From: Rhodovastum atsumiense
GTDB lineage: Bacteria; Pseudomonadota; Alphaproteobacteria; Acetobacterales; Acetobacteraceae
Reading direction: 5' to 3'
Assembly (NCBI GenBank): GCA_026225115.1
Contig: JAMFSE010000100.1
Coordinates: 1 to 64,000 of the forward strand
DNA length: 64,000 nt
Shown piece after piece: positions 32,298-40,944 of this stretch. A program made the translations under genes and the position numbers. Under the pieces are notes generated by a model. The model made no database searches and was not told where the DNA came from. It saw only the letters and a program-made list of their open reading frames with translations. How positions within the stretch are numbered: the stretch's first letter is position 1; the number at the start of each line of letters is the position of its first letter.

Positions 32298-34703
32298 TTG
32301 ACCGCAAGCACGAACAATCTGGAAAACCCGCAGAGCATTTCCGACATCGTCGCCTTCGACCACGGCTCCGGCAGCATCGTCGAACGCCTGCTCTTCAATC
32401 ACCGGCCGATCATTCTCTCGCTCTGCCTGCTGCTGACGCTCTTCCTCGGCTTCGAGGCGACCAGGGTAAAGCTCAACGCCAATTTCGAGAGCATGATCCC
32501 GACGCATCAGCCGTTCATCGTCAATTTCCTTAACCATTATCAATATCTGCAGAGCCAAGAAAACTCCGTGCGCATTGCCGTCCGGGCAAATCGCGGCACC
32601 GTCATCAACGCGCATTATCTGGAAATGCTGAAGGAAATTAACGACCGGCTTTATCTGCTCTCAAACGTCAACCGACCTTTCATGACATCGTTATGGACAC
32701 CGTCCACCCGCTGGGAGGCGGTCAGCGTCGACGGCATCAACGACGGCCCGGTGATGAGCGGCACTTACGACGGCAGCCCGGCGCAATTGACGATCGTCGC
32801 GCAGAACATCGCCAAAACCGGCCAGGTCGGCCAGCTGGTGAGCAATGATTTCACCTCCAGCATGATCTATCTGCCGCTGCTGCAATATGATGGCCTTACG
32901 AATCAAACCCTGGATTACGGCAAGTTCGCCAAAACCCTCAACCAGATCCGCGACCAATACGCATCCAAGGGTGTCACGTTGCACATCATCGGCTTTGCCA
33001 TGGTGGTCGGCGACATGATCAACAGCATCGGCGAAATCCTCGCCTTCTTCGCCATCTCCATGTGCATCGCCATGGGCATGCTGTACTGGTTCACCCGCTG
33101 CGTGCGCTCAACCTTGCTTGTCGTCAGCGCCTCGCTGATCGCCGTCATCTGGCAAATGGGCACGCTGCCGCTATTGGGCTTTGACCTCACCCCCTACTCG
33201 GTGCTGGTGCCCTTCCTCATCTTCGCCATCGGCATGAGTCACGGCGCGCAGAAAATGAACGGGGTGATGCAGGATATCGGCCGGGGCGCGCATCCGCTCA
33301 TCGCCGCCCGCTTCACCTTCCGCCGGCTCTTCCTCGCCGGCTTCGCAGCGTTGATCTGCGACGCCTCCAGCTTCGCGGTCCTCATGACCATCCGCATCGA
33401 GGCCATTCGCGAACTCGCATTGCTCGCCAGCATCGGCGTCGCCATCCTGGTCTTCACCAACCTCATCATGCTGCCGATGATCCTGAGCTACACCGGCGTC
33501 AGCAGAACCGCCGCCGCCCGGTCCCTGCGCCTTGAGACCGCCATTGGCGCCGATTTGCGCGTGCGACATCCGATCTGGGATTTCCTAGACCATTTCACCA
33601 GGCGCCCTTTCGCGCTGGCCGCGATCCTCTGCGCGCTGGCGCTCGGCGTTGCCGGCATCGCCGTCGGCCGCCACGTCCAGGTCGGCGATCTCGACAAGGG
33701 TGCGCCGGAACTGCGCCAGAACTCGCAATATAACCGCGACAACAGCTGGATCGACGCGCATTACTCCACCGGCAGCGATTCCCTGATCGTGCTGGTGGAT
33801 ACGCCGCCCGACGCCTGTCTCACCTATCCCACCATCACCACGCTGAACAACCTGGAATGGCAGCTCGACCAGATGCCGCAGGTGCAATCCACAACCTCCG
33901 TCGGCTCCTTCGAGGCGCAATTGCTGATGATGATGACGGAGGGTTCGCCGAAATGGTACGCGGTGATGAATAACCAGACTTTTCTCGGCAATACCTGGAA
34001 TCATATCCCCCGCTCGATCGCCAATTTCTCCTGCTCATTCGACCCGCTCTTCATCAACCTCACGGACCACAAGGCACCAACCCTTACCGCCGTGGTCCAC
34101 AAGATTCAAAACTACATCGGCGATCCCAGACACCAGTCTCCGGATTTTAAAATCTCGCTCGCCGGCGGCAATGCCGGCATCGAAGCCGCCACCAACATCG
34201 TCATCGCGCAGGCGAACCGCGTGATGCTGCTGCTGGTCTACGCCACCGTCGTTCTATTCTGCTTCATCGTCTTCCGCTCCTGGCGCGCCGTGCTCTGCGC
34301 GGTGCTGCCGCTGGTGCTCACCTCCATCCTGGCGCAGGCGCTGATGGTGGCGCTTGGCATCGGCATCAAGGTCGCCACGCTGCCGGTCATGGCGCTCGGC
34401 GTCGGCATCGGCGTCGATTATTCGCTCTACGTCATGGGCATCGTCATCAAGCAATTGCGCGAAGGGGCTAGCCTCTCGGAAGCCTATTACAAAACCCTGC
34501 TCTTCACCGGCAAAGTCGTACTGCTGACCGGCTTCACGCTGGCCGTTGGCGTCGTCACCTGGACCCTGTCGCCGATAAAATTCCAGGCCGACATGGGCCT
34601 GCTGCTTTCCTTCATGTTCATCTGGAACATGCTGGGCGCCATGATCCTGCTGCCGTCCCTTGCATATTTCCTGCTGCCGCCAAGATTATTTATCACACAT
34701 TAA
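32298..34703 (+). CDS. RND/MMPL-family transporter
   Basis: An 801-residue inner-membrane transporter with the RND layout: one transmembrane helix, a large periplasmic loop, five or six helices, then the same again (helices near 35-55, 250-400, 440-460, 640-790). The conserved ALGVGIGVDYSLYVMG block of the second half is typical of MMPL exporters. It ends the DUF1302-DUF1329-YCF48 run and would supply proton-driven transport. The start is TTG 32298; no ATG lies nearby. Confidence 0.9.
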   Translation: MTASTNNLENPQSISDIVAFDHGSGSIVERLLFNHRPIILSLCLLLTLFLGFEATRVKLNANFESMIPTHQPFIVNFLNHYQYLQSQENSVRIAVRANRGTVINAHYLEMLKEINDRLYLLSNVNRPFMTSLWTPSTRWEAVSVDGINDGPVMSGTYDGSPAQLTIVAQNIAKTGQVGQLVSNDFTSSMIYLPLLQYDGLTNQTLDYGKFAKTLNQIRDQYASKGVTLHIIGFAMVVGDMINSIGEILAFFAISMCIAMGMLYWFTRCVRSTLLVVSASLIAVIWQMGTLPLLGFDLTPYSVLVPFLIFAIGMSHGAQKMNGVMQDIGRGAHPLIAARFTFRRLFLAGFAALICDASSFAVLMTIRIEAIRELALLASIGVAILVFTNLIMLPMILSYTGVSRTAAARSLRLETAIGADLRVRHPIWDFLDHFTRRPFALAAILCALALGVAGIAVGRHVQVGDLDKGAPELRQNSQYNRDNSWIDAHYSTGSDSLIVLVDTPPDACLTYPTITTLNNLEWQLDQMPQVQSTTSVGSFEAQLLMMMTEGSPKWYAVMNNQTFLGNTWNHIPRSIANFSCSFDPLFINLTDHKAPTLTAVVHKIQNYIGDPRHQSPDFKISLAGGNAGIEAATNIVIAQANRVMLLLVYATVVLFCFIVFRSWRAVLCAVLPLVLTSILAQALMVALGIGIKVATLPVMALGVGIGVDYSLYVMGIVIKQLREGASLSEAYYKTLLFTGKVVLLTGFTLAVGVVTWTLSPIKFQADMGLLLSFMFIWNMLGAMILLPSLAYFLLPPRLFITH

Positions 34704-34763
34704 ACCACCGTTGCGCGGCGGCGAAGCCGCCGAAACAATCCAACTTCTTATATTGAACCAGCC

Positions 34764-35246
34764 TCAAATCGCTACGGTCTTCGCTACCTGCGCCTGATTG
34801 ACGGCTTCTATTTCACCAGGCTTACGCAGCATCTTATTCACCTCGCCCGCATGCGTCTCTTCGGTCAGCACCATCTGCCGCGCATATTCCTCCAGCATCA
34901 CGGATTTTCCCTCAACCTCCAGCAACAGCTCTTTATATAGATTGAGTGCCCGAGCTTCATTCTCCAAAGATTCCCGCAAAATCGTCCCCACATCATGCTG
35001 GTGGCTATCCAGCAGCCGGCCGATCCCAAGCGACGGATAATCTCCCAACGTCGTTATCATCTCTCCCGCCGCCTGTGCATGCGTCAGCGACTCCGTCGCC
35101 TGCTCGCGCAACCAGCTCACAATCGGTATGCGGTTATAGCCGAACACCAGAAACGAATAATGCGTATAGCGCACCACACCGGCGAGCTCAGCTTCCAAAA
35201 TCTGGTTCAATAATTCGACAACCTTGATCTTATTATATTCAGCCAT
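34764..35246 (-). CDS. Ferritin-like/bacterioferritin-family protein
   Basis: A 160-residue four-helix-bundle protein. The Glu/His pattern of a di-iron centre is visible: NQILEAELAGVVRYTHYSF, ESLTHAQAAGEMI, LENEARALNLYKELL and TEETHAGEVNKM. ATG 35246 follows GAGGAGA. Its role is iron storage or protection from iron-driven oxidation. It sits alone between the export locus and the SDR island. Confidence 0.88.
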   Translation of the reverse strand: MAEYNKIKVVELLNQILEAELAGVVRYTHYSFLVFGYNRIPIVSWLREQATESLTHAQAAGEMITTLGDYPSLGIGRLLDSHQHDVGTILRESLENEARALNLYKELLLEVEGKSVMLEEYARQMVLTEETHAGEVNKMLRKPGEIEAVNQAQVAKTVAI

Positions 35247-35462
35247 GGCGGCGTCTCCTCTCATTGCGCAAAGCGGCGTGCGGAACATATCAATGTGAGT
35301 GATAACTGGTCCCGGCCACGCCGTTTTCCACCAGCCCTATTAAAATGGTAATGCGGTGCTAATGAGCGTTCGGATCGGTCATGTCAGATTTTCTCATAGT
35401 TGCCGATGTTGATTATCGATTTCTGAGCAATAAATTAACCGCCTGATAGATAGGATTTTACG

Positions 35463-36221
35463 ATGGATCTGTTGCTCAAAGGAAAACGCGCGATCGTCAC
35501 CGGCGCCAGCCGCGGCATCGGCAAAGCCATCGCCCGCGCCCTTGCCGATGAAGGCGTCGACGTGGTCATCGCCGCCCGCAACCGTGAAGCCCTGGAAGCA
35601 ACCGCCGCCGAACTCTCCACCCAAACCGGCGGCCGCGTCGTCGCCATCCCCGCCGATACCGGCGACGACCGCTCGGTCGACGCCCTCATCGCCGGCGCCA
35701 TCGAGGCCCTCGGCGGCATCGATATCCTCGTCAACAACGCCGCCACCCCCGGCGGTGTCGCCCCGGCCGCCAAAATCTCCCAGGTCGCAGCCCAGAACCT
35801 GCTCGACGACGTCAATGTCAAAGTCATGGGCTACCTGCGCACCGCGCGCGCCGCCGCCCCGCATTTTGTCGAGAACGGCTGGGGCCGCATCATCAACATC
35901 GGCGGCCTGGCCGCCCGCCGCTCCGGTAACTATGTCGGCTCCATCCGCAACGCCGCCGTCTCCTCGCTCACAAAAAACCTCGCCGACGAGTTCGGACCCA
36001 AAGGCATCAACGCCATCGCCATCCACCCCGGCGCCACCCGAACCGAAAAAACCGACGCCGCCCAGGCCGAAAAATTCGGCGCCGGCACCACCATCGGCCG
36101 CATCGTCGACGCCTCGGAAATCGCCTGGCTCGTCACCATCCTCGCCTCGCCGAAAAGCATCGCCATCAACGGCGAAACCATCCAAGCCGGCGGCGGCACC
36201 GCAGGGCCTATCGATTACTGA
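35463..36221 (+). CDS. SDR-family protein with non-canonical active site
   Basis: A 252-residue short-chain dehydrogenase fold: TGASRGIG cofactor loop, LVNNAA motif, and C-terminal INGETIQAGGG. The catalytic region reads INIGGLAARRSGNYVGSIRNAAV; when AAV is aligned with other SDRs, the usual Ser is Gly, and the Lys of YxxxK is Asn, with the nearest Tyr two residues displaced. It probably binds NAD(P) but may catalyse differently or not at all. The first of several SDR genes in this island; it is followed by a hairpin repeat. Confidence 0.85.
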   Translation: MDLLLKGKRAIVTGASRGIGKAIARALADEGVDVVIAARNREALEATAAELSTQTGGRVVAIPADTGDDRSVDALIAGAIEALGGIDILVNNAATPGGVAPAAKISQVAAQNLLDDVNVKVMGYLRTARAAAPHFVENGWGRIINIGGLAARRSGNYVGSIRNAAVSSLTKNLADEFGPKGINAIAIHPGATRTEKTDAAQAEKFGAGTTIGRIVDASEIAWLVTILASPKSIAINGETIQAGGGTAGPIDY

Positions 36222-36242
36222 GCCGCCGCACCCATATTCGAC

Positions 36243-36290
36243 AAAGCAAGCAGCCGCTTTTTGAAAAAAGCGGCTGGGCGCCCCGGGCGC
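36243..36290. terminator. Strong hairpin, copy of the intergenic repeat
   Basis: The 12-bp arms CAGCCGCTTTTT (36251-36262) and AAAAAGCGGCTG (36265-36276) pair perfectly across a 2-base gap (so the real loop will open a few pairs). A GC-rich GGGCGCCCCGGGCGC follows. It lies between two same-strand SDR genes and resembles a two-way rho-independent terminator and the right hairpin of the three-hairpin repeat. Confidence 0.7.
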
Positions 36291-36356
36291 AAAAAATAGG
36301 CTACTTTAGGCCTCTGGATTTGAAAACACCGAAGCCCTATCAGCAAGGAACATCAG

Positions 36357-37058
36357 ATGAGTGACATTCCCTTCCGCACCGCGCTCATCGTCGGCGCCGG
36401 CCCCGGCATCAGCGCCGCCCTCGCCCGCAGCCTTTCCAAAGCCGGGCTGCAAGTCGCGCTGGCCGCCCGCAACATCGAAAAACTTCAACCCCTCGCCGCC
36501 GAGACAGGCGCGCTCACCATCGCGGCGGACGCCGCCGACCCGGCCTCCATCGCCAGCCTCTTCGCCACCGTGGACGCCAAACTAGGTGAGCCGGATCTCG
36601 TCATCTACAACGCCAGCGGCCGCGAGCGCGGTCCGCTCGCCGAACTCGACCCGGAAGCCGTCAGAAAATCCATCGAAGTCTCAGCCTTCGGGGGCTTTCT
36701 GGTCGCCCAGCAGGCCGCAAAACGCATGCTGCCCAAGCAGCACGGCGCCATCTTCCTCACCGGCGCCACCGCCAGCATCAAGGGCTACGCGCTGTCCGCC
36801 GCCTTCGCGATGGGCAAATTCGCGCTCCGCGGCCTCGCCCAGAGTGCTGCCCGCGAGCTCGGCCCCAAAGGCATCCACGTCGCCCATTTCATCATCGACG
36901 GCGGGGTGCGCAGCTCAACCCGCCCCGACCCCCTGGAAAAACCGGACAGCACCCTATCCGCCGAAGGCATCGCCCAGACCTATCTCGATATCCTCAAACA
37001 ACCGCGCGACGCCTGGTCCTTCGAGGTGGAACTCCGCCCCTGGGTCGAAACTTTCTAA
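36357..37058 (+). CDS. SDR-family protein with Tyr-to-Phe at the catalytic site
   Basis: A 233-residue SDR-fold protein. The cofactor loop is VGAGPGIS, the NNAG position reads YNASG, and the YxxxK position reads FAMGK within AFAMGKFALRGLAQS. Loss of the catalytic Tyr suggests an altered activity or a binding role. The tail DAWSFEVELRPWVETF recurs in a subgroup of such proteins. AAGGAA precedes ATG 36357. Confidence 0.84.
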   Translation: MSDIPFRTALIVGAGPGISAALARSLSKAGLQVALAARNIEKLQPLAAETGALTIAADAADPASIASLFATVDAKLGEPDLVIYNASGRERGPLAELDPEAVRKSIEVSAFGGFLVAQQAAKRMLPKQHGAIFLTGATASIKGYALSAAFAMGKFALRGLAQSAARELGPKGIHVAHFIIDGGVRSSTRPDPLEKPDSTLSAEGIAQTYLDILKQPRDAWSFEVELRPWVETF

Positions 37059-37338
37059 GCGGGCGCGTGCCGATTGATACCAGCGGCGAGGCGCAATATG
37101 CCTTCACCGGGGAGCGCGTCTTCGGCTGGCTGCAGGCGCGGGCAGACGCGCTTGGCGGCTGGCGGTTGAGCTTACCAAGCTATTATCGCCAACCCTGTCA
37201 GCGACGTTTGAACCCGCCTAGCGGGACGGCCGGAAACCAGACGGCGATGCCGTAACGATTTACCACCCCACGGCGCTGGTCTGCAAACCTAATCCACCAG
37301 GCGCCGCGCCCGGTCTTTCATAGCCTGACCGAAATCCG

Positions 37339-38106
37339 TCAATCCCGCATATCGCTCCCGCCGTTGGCGGAAATCGTCTGCCCGGTAATCCAGCCGCTCT
37401 CTTCCGACAAAAAGAACGCCAGCACCTTCGCCACATCGTCCGGATGCCCATGCCGGCGCAGCGCATTGCGCGGCTCCTGCCCCACAACTTCTTGCCGCGA
37501 CACATTCACATTCCGATCGTTGATCACCCGCCCAGGACAAACGCCGTTCACGCGGATATTATGTTCCCCCAGCACCCGCGCCGAATGCCGCACCAGCGCC
37601 TGCAGCGCCGCCTTGGAAGAGCCGTACGCCGGCACATAAGGCAGCCCCAGGAACGAAGCCTCGGAAGACACCACAACAATCGAGCCGCCACCGGCCTTGA
37701 TCAGATGCGGTATCGCCGCCTTGATCATCATGCCATGGCCAATGGTGTTCACCCGCAGCGTGCGCTCCCAGATCTTCGGGTCCATCGTATAAATATTATT
37801 GTCATTCCCCATCGTCGCCGCCGACACATCGGCGCCCGGTATCGCCATGCCGTCCAGGCCGCCGAATTCATCCACGCAGCGCTGCACCAGCCGCTCGATC
37901 GAGGGATCATCCGCCAGATCGAAAACATGCGTAACCGCGGTCCCCGCATGTCCCTCCAGCTCCGGCTCCAGCTTCTTCAGCCCGGGCTCGTTAACATCTC
38001 CAACAACGACCTTCGCACCAAGCTTGACCAGCCGCAGCGCCGTCGCCGCCCCCATGCCGGTGGCGCCGCCGCCGATGATGATTCGCTTTCCCGCCAGATC
38101 CTGCAT
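37339..38106 (-). CDS. SDR-family oxidoreductase
   Basis: A 255-residue classical SDR: GGGATGMG loop, VVVSSEASFLGLPYVPAYGSSKAAL with intact Ser, Tyr and Lys, and TGQTISANGG at the C-terminus. ATG 38106 is behind GAAGGA; the longer frame to 38397 is antisense to nothing real. It is the downstream gene of a minus-strand group of SDRs. Confidence 0.87.
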   Translation of the reverse strand: MQDLAGKRIIIGGGATGMGAATALRLVKLGAKVVVGDVNEPGLKKLEPELEGHAGTAVTHVFDLADDPSIERLVQRCVDEFGGLDGMAIPGADVSAATMGNDNNIYTMDPKIWERTLRVNTIGHGMMIKAAIPHLIKAGGGSIVVVSSEASFLGLPYVPAYGSSKAALQALVRHSARVLGEHNIRVNGVCPGRVINDRNVNVSRQEVVGQEPRNALRRHGHPDDVAKVLAFFLSEESGWITGQTISANGGSDMRD

Positions 38107-38147
38107 GTTATTTTCCTTCTCCGAATTCCAACCGGTTACGGCTTTTC

Positions 38148-38924
38148 CTAGTCGTTTCCACTGATCACAGGCCCGCCGGCCACTGCCAGCACTTCGCCCG
38201 AAATATAGGACGCCGCGTCGCTGCACAGGAAAATAACCGCATTTGCAATCTCTTCCGGCGTCCCCGTCCTGCGCAGCGGCAGATGCGCCGTCATCTTCAC
38301 CGGATCCAGCCCATGCCGCGCCCAGCCGACCAGCGCCAGGTCGGACGCGATCAACCCCGGCGCCACGCAGTTCACCCGAATGCCATGCGGCCCCCATTCC
38401 GCCGCCGCAACCCGCGTGAACATCTGCAGCGCCGCCTTCGACGCCGAATACTGCGCACCACGCTTGATGCCGTAAATCCCCGCCATCGAAGAGACATTGA
38501 CGATCGTCCCGGATTTCTGCGCAATAAAATACCGCCCCGCCTCACGCGTGCAATAATAAGCGGCGTCCACGTTCAGCGAAAAACTCCGGTCCCACATTTT
38601 CGTGGTCAACTCAGCCAGCGGCGCCAGCGCCGACCCGCCTGCATTATTCACCAGAATATCAATCCGCCCCAATTGCTCAACGGTCCCGTCGATCAGCTTT
38701 GCGACCTGTTCCTCATCGCGAATATCCGTCGGCATCGCGAGGCACCGCCGCCCGGTTTGCGCTGTCACTTTCGCCGCGGTCTCCTCCAACGGCTCCGGCC
38801 GCCGCCCCGCGATCACAACATCGGCGCCGAATTTCGCGAACAGCATCGCAGAAGCAGCGCCCATCCCGGTACCGCCGCCGGTCACCACGGCAACCCGCCC
38901 CGTGAAATCGATAAAGTTCGACAT
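38148..38924 (-). CDS. SDR-family oxidoreductase
   Basis: A 258-residue classical SDR with TGGGTGMG, LVNNAGGSA, NVSSMAGIYGIKRGAQYSASKAAL (intact catalytic residues) and ISGEVLAVAGG. ATG 38924 follows GGAG. The gene lies 41 bases upstream of the next SDR and likely shares its transcript. The substrate is unknown. Confidence 0.88.
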   Translation of the reverse strand: MSNFIDFTGRVAVVTGGGTGMGAASAMLFAKFGADVVIAGRRPEPLEETAAKVTAQTGRRCLAMPTDIRDEEQVAKLIDGTVEQLGRIDILVNNAGGSALAPLAELTTKMWDRSFSLNVDAAYYCTREAGRYFIAQKSGTIVNVSSMAGIYGIKRGAQYSASKAALQMFTRVAAAEWGPHGIRVNCVAPGLIASDLALVGWARHGLDPVKMTAHLPLRRTGTPEEIANAVIFLCSDAASYISGEVLAVAGGPVISGND

Positions 38925-38951
38925 TTTTTCTCCGCTGAAAAAAACAAGCAC

Positions 38952-39131
38952 TTCTTTTTCTGAAGAAAAAGAAGCAAAAAGACTTTTTATGCTGTGGCAT
39001 GGGCGCTGGCCCCGCCAACGCCCATGCCACAGATTACCAAAGTTTTTGCGGCGCTAGCGTCCCGACGACTGCGCGGCGAAGCCGCGAAGTCTGAATCGGG
39101 CCGCCCAACTTACTTCAAAAAGCGGCTGCTT
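38952..39131. repeat. Three-hairpin intergenic repeat, long copy
   Basis: The left hairpin is TTCTTTTTC (38952-38960), TGAA, GAAAAAGAA (38965-38973). The central palindrome has perfect 13-bp arms TGTGGCATGGGCG (38993-39005) and CGCCCATGCCACA (39019-39031). A right segment near 39115-39126 reads CAAAAAGCGGCTG, half of the third hairpin. It lies between two minus-strand SDR genes and may end the upstream transcript. Confidence 0.8.
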
Positions 39132-39137
39132 CTTCCC

Positions 39138-39917
39138 TTACGGCATAAATTCGCCGCCATTGATGTCGAGCGCGGCGCCGGAAACGGCTGCGGCCCAATC
39201 GGTGCAAAGAAAGACCACGCCCTTGGCGCAATCCGCGTCATCCGGCATGGTGCCGAGCGCGATATTCTGCACGATCGGCGCCTGGATCACTTTCAGATCA
39301 ACGCCTTTATCCTTGGCGATGGTCGAAAGATATCCGGTTACCGGCGGGCCATCCATCCAGCCCATGCGCGCGGTGTTCACGTGGATGCCGTATTTACCAA
39401 GCTCCAGCGCCATGTGTTTGGTCGCCGCTTCCAGGCCGCCCTTGGTTGCCGCATAGGCGCCCTGGTTCGGCAGCGGTTTTTTATGCGCCATGCTGCTGAC
39501 GTTGACGATATAGCCTTTGCCCTGCTTCTTCATCTGCGGCACCACGGCCTGCGCCATCTGCAGCGAGCCATAAAGATTGACGAAAGCGGTTTCGCGCCAT
39601 TCCATCAGATCCGCATCCTCGAAGGCAACGAAGGGCGCGGTCCGGGCGCCGTTATTCACCAGCGCGTCGATCCGGCCCCATTTCTCGATCACTGTTTTGG
39701 CCAGCGCCAGACAGTCTTCGTTCTTGGAGAAATCGCTGCGCTGCCAGATCACTTCGCCGCCCAATGCGGTAATTTCGGCCGCGGCTTTTTCAAGGAATGC
39801 CGGGGTGCGCGAGCTGATCGCGACCTTGGCGCCTTCCTGTGCGCAAAGCTTCGCCGTCTCAAAGCCGAGGCCGGGGCCGATGCCGGAAACGATCACGACC
39901 TTATCTTTTAACATCAT
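39138..39917 (-). CDS. SDR-family oxidoreductase
   Basis: A 259-residue classical SDR: SGIGPGLG loop, LVNNGA, NVSSMAHKKPLPNQGAYAATKGGL (intact Ser-Tyr-Lys) and SGAALDINGG. It starts 43 bases after the epimerase-like gene. A second ATG three bases further on is possible. It is part of the minus-strand catabolic group headed by a sulfotransferase. Confidence 0.88.
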   Translation of the reverse strand: MMLKDKVVIVSGIGPGLGFETAKLCAQEGAKVAISSRTPAFLEKAAAEITALGGEVIWQRSDFSKNEDCLALAKTVIEKWGRIDALVNNGARTAPFVAFEDADLMEWRETAFVNLYGSLQMAQAVVPQMKKQGKGYIVNVSSMAHKKPLPNQGAYAATKGGLEAATKHMALELGKYGIHVNTARMGWMDGPPVTGYLSTIAKDKGVDLKVIQAPIVQNIALGTMPDDADCAKGVVFLCTDWAAAVSGAALDINGGEFMP

Positions 39918-39960
39918 TGGTTTTTTCTCCGTATATTATTGGTTGTTTAAGAAAATGGTT

Positions 39961-40917
39961 TCACTTCCGGTTCGGAATGGCGATGCCGCTCAAATTCGCG
40001 GCCGTGTCCCCGGACGCCACAATCGCGTCATAGGTTTTGCGCAGTTCTGTCCAGAAATCCATGCGGCAAGGCCCGGTGATCGATTTACGCAATGTCGGAT
40101 CGGCCGGATTGCTGATCGGAGCACCTGCCAGGGTACGTACTTCAACGGTTGCGTCCTTGCCGGACCATTCGTTGATTTTGGCAACCCAATCCTGCATCGC
40201 GGTCGCCTCGTCGCTGCCCCAGTTGACGCATAGCGCCGGCACTGCGGCAGCACCCAGCAGCGATTCCACCTGCCACACCATGTCATCGGTATGGATCGGG
40301 CTATGCATGTTGGGATCGTAAGGCGCCTGCAGCGGACTTCCCGACAGCACCGCCTTGATCACCTGCGGAAACATCCCCCGCGTCGCCCCCATCACCGTAT
40401 TCAACCGCATGATAACGGTCGGCATGCTGAATGCGCGCGCGCAAAACCGCGCCACCGCCTCGACGCCCGCCTTCGAATACGGGCTGGTCGGCGCGTAGGC
40501 ATAGCCGGCATTGCCGATCGGATCGGATTCGGTGAACAGATGCTTCGGGTCGGCATGCGGCGAGTAGATCGGCATGCCGGAGACCACCAGCGTCGCCTTG
40601 GCCTTGCGCGTATGCTGCATCAGCAGCCCCGGCCCTTCGATATTATTGCGGATCGCTTCCTGCAATTGCGCAATCCCGGCCCGCATCCAGTTCGCATGGA
40701 TCACATAGGTGAAATCATCCGGCACGTTGGAGAAATCGCCGGACCCGACATCCACGGCGACGGTCTTGATCCCCGCCGCTTCAAGCGGCTTGCGCGTTTC
40801 CGGATCGGTAAACCGCGCCGCCCCCCAAACCTCATTATCCTTCGCCAGATAATGCGCAATCGGCGAGCCCACCATGCCGGTAACGCCGGTCACCAGTATT
40901 TTCTTCCCCGAAATCAT
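39961..40917 (-). CDS. NAD-dependent epimerase/dehydratase-like protein
   Basis: A 318-residue extended SDR. The Rossmann loop is TGVTGMVGSPIA, and AYAPTSPYSKAGVEA occupies the YxxxK region but appears two residues shorter than usual between Tyr and Lys. Members of this group act on sugar nucleotides, steroids or isoprenoids. It lies between a sulfotransferase and a SDR gene on the same strand, probably one operon. Confidence 0.82.
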   Translation of the reverse strand: MISGKKILVTGVTGMVGSPIAHYLAKDNEVWGAARFTDPETRKPLEAAGIKTVAVDVGSGDFSNVPDDFTYVIHANWMRAGIAQLQEAIRNNIEGPGLLMQHTRKAKATLVVSGMPIYSPHADPKHLFTESDPIGNAGYAYAPTSPYSKAGVEAVARFCARAFSMPTVIMRLNTVMGATRGMFPQVIKAVLSGSPLQAPYDPNMHSPIHTDDMVWQVESLLGAAAVPALCVNWGSDEATAMQDWVAKINEWSGKDATVEVRTLAGAPISNPADPTLRKSITGPCRMDFWTELRKTYDAIVASGDTAANLSGIAIPNRK

Positions 40918-40944
40918 TTTACCCCGCTCCCTGCGACAAATTGA

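Noticed and set aside
37067-37255. Plus-strand 62-codon frame between two SDR genes
   Set aside because: No recognisable motif and no conserved-looking composition; treated as non-coding.
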